Notes under the pieces: model-generated
What the model saw: only the letters and a program-made list of their open reading frames with translations
Told to the model about the DNA's origin: nothing
Database searches by the model: none
Source of the DNA: an uncultured Paraprevotella sp.
GTDB taxonomy: Bacteria; Bacteroidota; Bacteroidia; Bacteroidales; Bacteroidaceae
NCBI GenBank assembly: GCA_944320775.1
Contig: CALUIV010000007.1
Span: 51,973-115,972, forward strand
Direction: 5' to 3'
DNA: 64,000 nt
Position numbers and translations under genes: made by a program
Part shown: positions 61,137-64,000 of the stretch, piece by piece
Layout: every line of letters begins with the position of its first letter
Numbering within the stretch: position 1 is the stretch's first letter

Positions 61137-61435
61137 GTTAGAAATATTTTTTAATAATGTTAGGTTTGATTGTTACATATTGCAAATCTACAAATTATTA
61201 TTGAGAATACGTATAAAAAATGCTTCTTTTTTGTCGAATAAGTTGCTCCTGTTTTTCCCTGTTTCTTGCAAGGACTTTTTCGGTAGGATATTTTGCGGGT
61301 TGAGTAGGTTGTTTTCCGGTTCGGTGAAAAACAGCGGATTGTATCATAGCTGGTTTACTATATTTGTTCTGTCAGAATAATTTAGAAATAAGCAGATTGA
61401 TAAAATCAAGTAAGCAAAAATAAGGATAAAAAGAA

Positions 61436-62147
61436 ATGAAAAAGGAAGTATTTTTAGGTTTATTGGTTTCTCTGTTTCTTGTGGGATGTAATCGTTCCAG
61501 ACAGGAACAGACAGAACGTTTTTCTGTGGCTACAATACAGCCAAAGCCGGTTTCGGAAACTGCCAGCTTGCGTAAGTTTCCCTTTTTGGCCAAGCCTTAT
61601 CATGAAACGGAGTTGGCTTTTCGGATTAATGGTCCGTTGACCGGATTTTCTGTACGTAGTGGTCAGTATTTCAGGAAAGGACAAGTTATTCTGGAATTGG
61701 ACAAACGGGATTTCCGCATTCGTTTACAACGTTGTGAGGCTGTTTTACAGCAAAAAGAGGCTGAATATAAAAGGGTTGCAGCGCTTTATGCAAAACAGAA
61801 TATTTCGGGAACGGCTTATGAAGCAGCTAAAGCTGCCTATGAAGTGGCTCGTTCGAATTATGATGAGGCACGGAATGCTCTGACAGATACGGATTTGCGG
61901 GCACCGTTCGACGGTTTTGTTCAAGAGGTATATGTGGAGCCGTATCAGGAAGTACGGAGCGCACAGTCGGTGCTTTCTTTTGTGGAAACGGATAAACTGA
62001 TTGCTGAAGTTTTTGTTCCACAGGATGTGGCACTTGCTTTTTTACAGCAGACGGACGACTGGAAAAAACAGGTAAAGATCTGTTTTGACATTGCTAAAGA
62101 CAGTGTACTTGTTCCGTCGGATTGTTTCTTGTCGAAAACGACGGCCT
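61436..62147 (+). pseudogene. RND-pump membrane-fusion protein, truncated and fused
   Basis: The first ~235 residues are a membrane-fusion lipoprotein (LVGCNRS, Cys18) with a biotinyl-lipoyl-like half (FRINGPLTGFSVRSGQYFRK), a helical hairpin (YEAAKAAYEVARSNYDEARN) and the second lipoyl half (LRAPFDGFVQEVYVEP). After VPSDCFLSK the sequence switches in frame to RND-pump sequence, so the C-terminal part (membrane-proximal domain) of the adaptor is missing. In an intact locus the adaptor (~350 residues) precedes the pump. This looks like a deletion joining the two genes. Confidence 0.75.
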
Positions 62148-62741
62148 ATCCCGGTGCGTCGGCTTCAGAGGTACAGCAACAAGTGACGGATATCTTGGAG
62201 GAGTCGATCCAGTCTTTGGGCGAATTGTATTATCTGAAAACTGAAAACCGTGCCGGGCTTTCTAAAATTACGGTTTATACAAAGAAAGAAATCCGGGCGG
62301 ATGAAATGCAGCAGTTGTGGGATAAATTACGCCGGAAAGTGGCTGATGTACAGAATAAATTGCCGGAAGGCGCCGGACCTTCTTTGGTGAATGATGATTT
62401 TGGGGATGTATTGGGCGTTTTTTATGGTATTTATGGAAGTCAGGCGACCAATCGGGAATTGGAGGCTGTATACCGCCGATTGAAGAATGAACTGCTACAG
62501 GTGGAGGATGTGGCCCGTGTTGAAATCTGTGGCGTGCAGACACCGACTATCGAACTGGAAATAGAACCGTCAGTAATGACCCGTACGGGAATTACGCAAC
62601 AGGATCTGGCTAGAGCTTTTGAAAAGCAGAACAAGATGGTTGATGCCGGTAGTTGGAAGACGGGTAACGCACGTTTACGGGTGGATGTAAAAGGTAGTTT
62701 TACGACTTTGGAAGAAATTGAAAATCTGATCGTGACTTCGT
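62142..62741 (+). pseudogene. RND efflux pump fragment (periplasmic porter part)
   Basis: Starting with TTAYPGASASEVQQQVTDIL, about 195 residues match the porter domain of RND pumps (ELYYLKTENRAGLSKITVYT, YGIYGSQATNRELEAVYRRL, ELEIEPSVMTRTGITQQDLA, LRVDVKGSFTTLEEIENLIV). It is in frame with the adaptor upstream and ends abruptly near IVTS, where the aldo/keto-reductase sequence begins in another frame. The first helix and everything after ~residue 260 of a normal ~1,000-residue pump are absent. No function is expected. Confidence 0.75.
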
Positions 62742-63740
62742 GCCACGAAGATGTCCAACCACCGCCTCTACGGGGCAGGGCTTCGTGGCAAGGAGTTGCA
62801 CGATGCCAGTGTGAAGATGTATCAGGATTCGTTCAAACACCTGCGGACGGATTATTTCGATTACTACCTGTTCCACATCCTCGGCACGGGCGCGGGAATG
62901 GAGGAAATGCGCGGGCGGCTGTACGATTGCGGCATTGCCGACTTCATCCTCAAAGAGAAAGAGGCGGGGCGCATCCGCAAGCTGGGCTTTTCGTTCCACG
63001 GCGATGTGCGGGTGTTCGACTATATGTTGCAGGAATCAGGCATACCGTGGGATTTTGTGCAAATACAGCTCAACTACCTTGACTGGCGGCACGCATCGGG
63101 CATCAACGTCAATGCCGAATACCTCTACGGCGAACTGGCGAAGCGGAACATCCCCGCCGTCGTTATGGAACCGCTGTTAGGCGGACGGCTCTCCAAAGTA
63201 CACGACCACATCGTCATCAAGTTGAAACAGCGCGAATCCGGGCAGAGCGTGGCATCGTGGGCGTTCCGCTTCGCCGGAAGTTTTCCCGGTGTGCTGACTG
63301 TCCTCAGCGGTATGACCTATATGGAGCATCTGCAAGACAACCTGCGCACCTATTCGCCTCTGCATCCTCTGTCGGAAGATGAGTTCGCCTTCCTGCAAGA
63401 AACGGCAAACCTGATGGTGCAGTATCAGACCATCCCTTGCAACGACTGCAAGTATTGTATGCCTTGCCCTTACGGAATAGACATACCCGCCATCCTGCTG
63501 CATTACAACAAATGTATCAACGAGGGGAATATGCCCCGCAGCGGTCAGGACGAGGACTACCGCCGTGCCCGCCGCGCTTTCCTTGTCGGTTACGACCGCA
63601 GCGTGCCGAAGCTCCGCCAAGCCAGCCACTGCATCGGGTGCAACCAGTGTTCGCCCGACTGTCCGCAAGGCATCGACATCCCCAAGGAGATGCAACGGAT
63701 TGACCACTTTGTGGAACGGTTGAAGCAAGATAATTTATAG
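62736..63740 (+). pseudogene. Aldo/keto reductase with two 4Fe-4S motifs, 5'-truncated
   Basis: About 330 residues of an aldo/keto reductase of the ferredoxin-type subfamily. The readable frame begins at ...RATKM before MSNHRLYG, and contains YQDSFKHLRTDYFDYYLFH, SFHGDVRVFDYML and VVMEPLLGGRLS. Two C-terminal cysteine clusters (CNDCKYCMPCPYGIDIP, CIGCNQCSPDCPQGIDIPKE) can bind 4Fe-4S clusters. Full-length relatives have about 110 more N-terminal residues (the first barrel strands and catalytic Asp/Tyr region), which are missing. An internal start at 62751 exists, but the protein would lack a complete active site. The segment is visibly more GC-rich than the rest of the window, suggesting foreign origin. 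Confidence 0.75.
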
Positions 63741-63829
63741 CGACATTATTTCATTTATACTCAAATACTTATAATTTAAATTGAATATGAACAGATCAGA
63801 AAACTGTATTCTCTCTTTTTGGAAGAGAT

Positions 63830-64000
63830 TTGCATCATCGGCACATTACTGCCGAGCAGGATGTGTGGAATGGACTTTTTGCATTGCTCGCTTCAGCGAG
63901 AGAAGCCTATCTCCGGAATGTCGTTGACAGCGGCAAACTTTATCGCCGCTTCGTGGACGACTTCATCAACAGTCACCGGTATATAGACTGTGACAATGTG
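63830..64000 (+). CDS. Partial unknown protein at window end
   Basis: A frame reading HHRHITAEQDVWNGLFALLA, SAREAYLRNVVDSGKLYRRF and VDDFINSHRYIDCDNV runs off the window end and looks like a real helical protein. No proper start is visible. Upstream, a different frame (EQIRKLYSLFLEEI) would continue smoothly into it if one T were added near 63830, so a one-base indel may be present. The family is not recognised. The sequence is GC-rich like the reductase before it. Confidence 0.3.
   Translation, partial: MHHRHITAEQDVWNGLFALLASAREAYLRNVVDSGKLYRRFVDDFINSHRYIDCDNV

Overview
This window looks like the chromosome of a gut-type Bacteroidales bacterium, most likely Bacteroides/Parabacteroides-like. 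The reasons are TAnnTTTG-type promoters, a hybrid two-component regulator next to polysaccharide-breakdown genes, Mfa/FimA-type (type V) pilus lipoproteins, BACON and LamG lipoproteins, DUF3575/DUF3868/DUF3810/DUF4861 families and an orphan PTS IIC gene. The genus is inference. No rRNA, tRNA, CRISPR array or transposase was seen.

Layout. (1) 1-9.4 kb: an unsaturated-uronate utilisation cluster on the + strand. It holds the tail of a hybrid two-component regulator, GH88, a DUF2264 protein, KDG kinase, KDPG aldolase, KduD-like dehydrogenase, a DUF4861 lipoprotein, an orphan PTS IIC-like permease and a KduI that carries a signal peptide. Together these cover the route from 4,5-unsaturated oligouronides to pyruvate and glyceraldehyde-3-phosphate. 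(2) 9.5-12.3 kb: a zinc-ribbon membrane protein, a LuxR-type regulator with a degenerate receiver, and an AraC-type regulator whose -7 box directly abuts a G8 tract. (3) 12.3-32.5 kb: a 20-kb type V pilus locus (DUF3575, DUF3868, Mfa2-type anchor, five Mfa-like lipoproteins counting the anchor as a sixth relative, and two paralogous secreted proteins of about 1,560 residues). (4) 32.5-37.3 kb: a redoxin lipoprotein, a DUF3810 protein, an NCS2 nucleobase permease and about 1.5 kb of intergenic DNA. That intergenic DNA encodes three related minus-strand small RNAs. Each has its own promoter and terminator, and each has a perfect TTGAT-N4-ATCAA (FNR-type) palindrome at exactly the same distance upstream of its -7 box. 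(5) 37.3-45.2 kb: radA, a flavoprotein, two LpxH-like phosphoesterases flanking a glycosyltransferase, and an ECF sigma factor translationally coupled to an anti-sigma/beta-barrel protein. (6) 45.5-57 kb: an AT-rich accessory block with an XRE regulator, an uncharacterised lipoprotein operon, three BACON/LamG lipoproteins of decreasing size, and a transglutaminase-like protein. (7) 57.1-64 kb: a decayed or error-containing zone with a frameshifted AGCS symporter, an MscS channel with three frameshifts, an intact nucleotidyltransferase, and a chimaera joining a membrane-fusion protein, an RND-pump fragment and a truncated GC-rich aldo/keto reductase.

The best candidate for an undescribed system is the three-member small-RNA family with FNR-type boxes around the nucleobase permease. 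The runner-up is the pilus locus with two giant, internally repeated secreted proteins interleaved with Mfa-like subunits. All family assignments come from reading motifs by eye; no database search was run.
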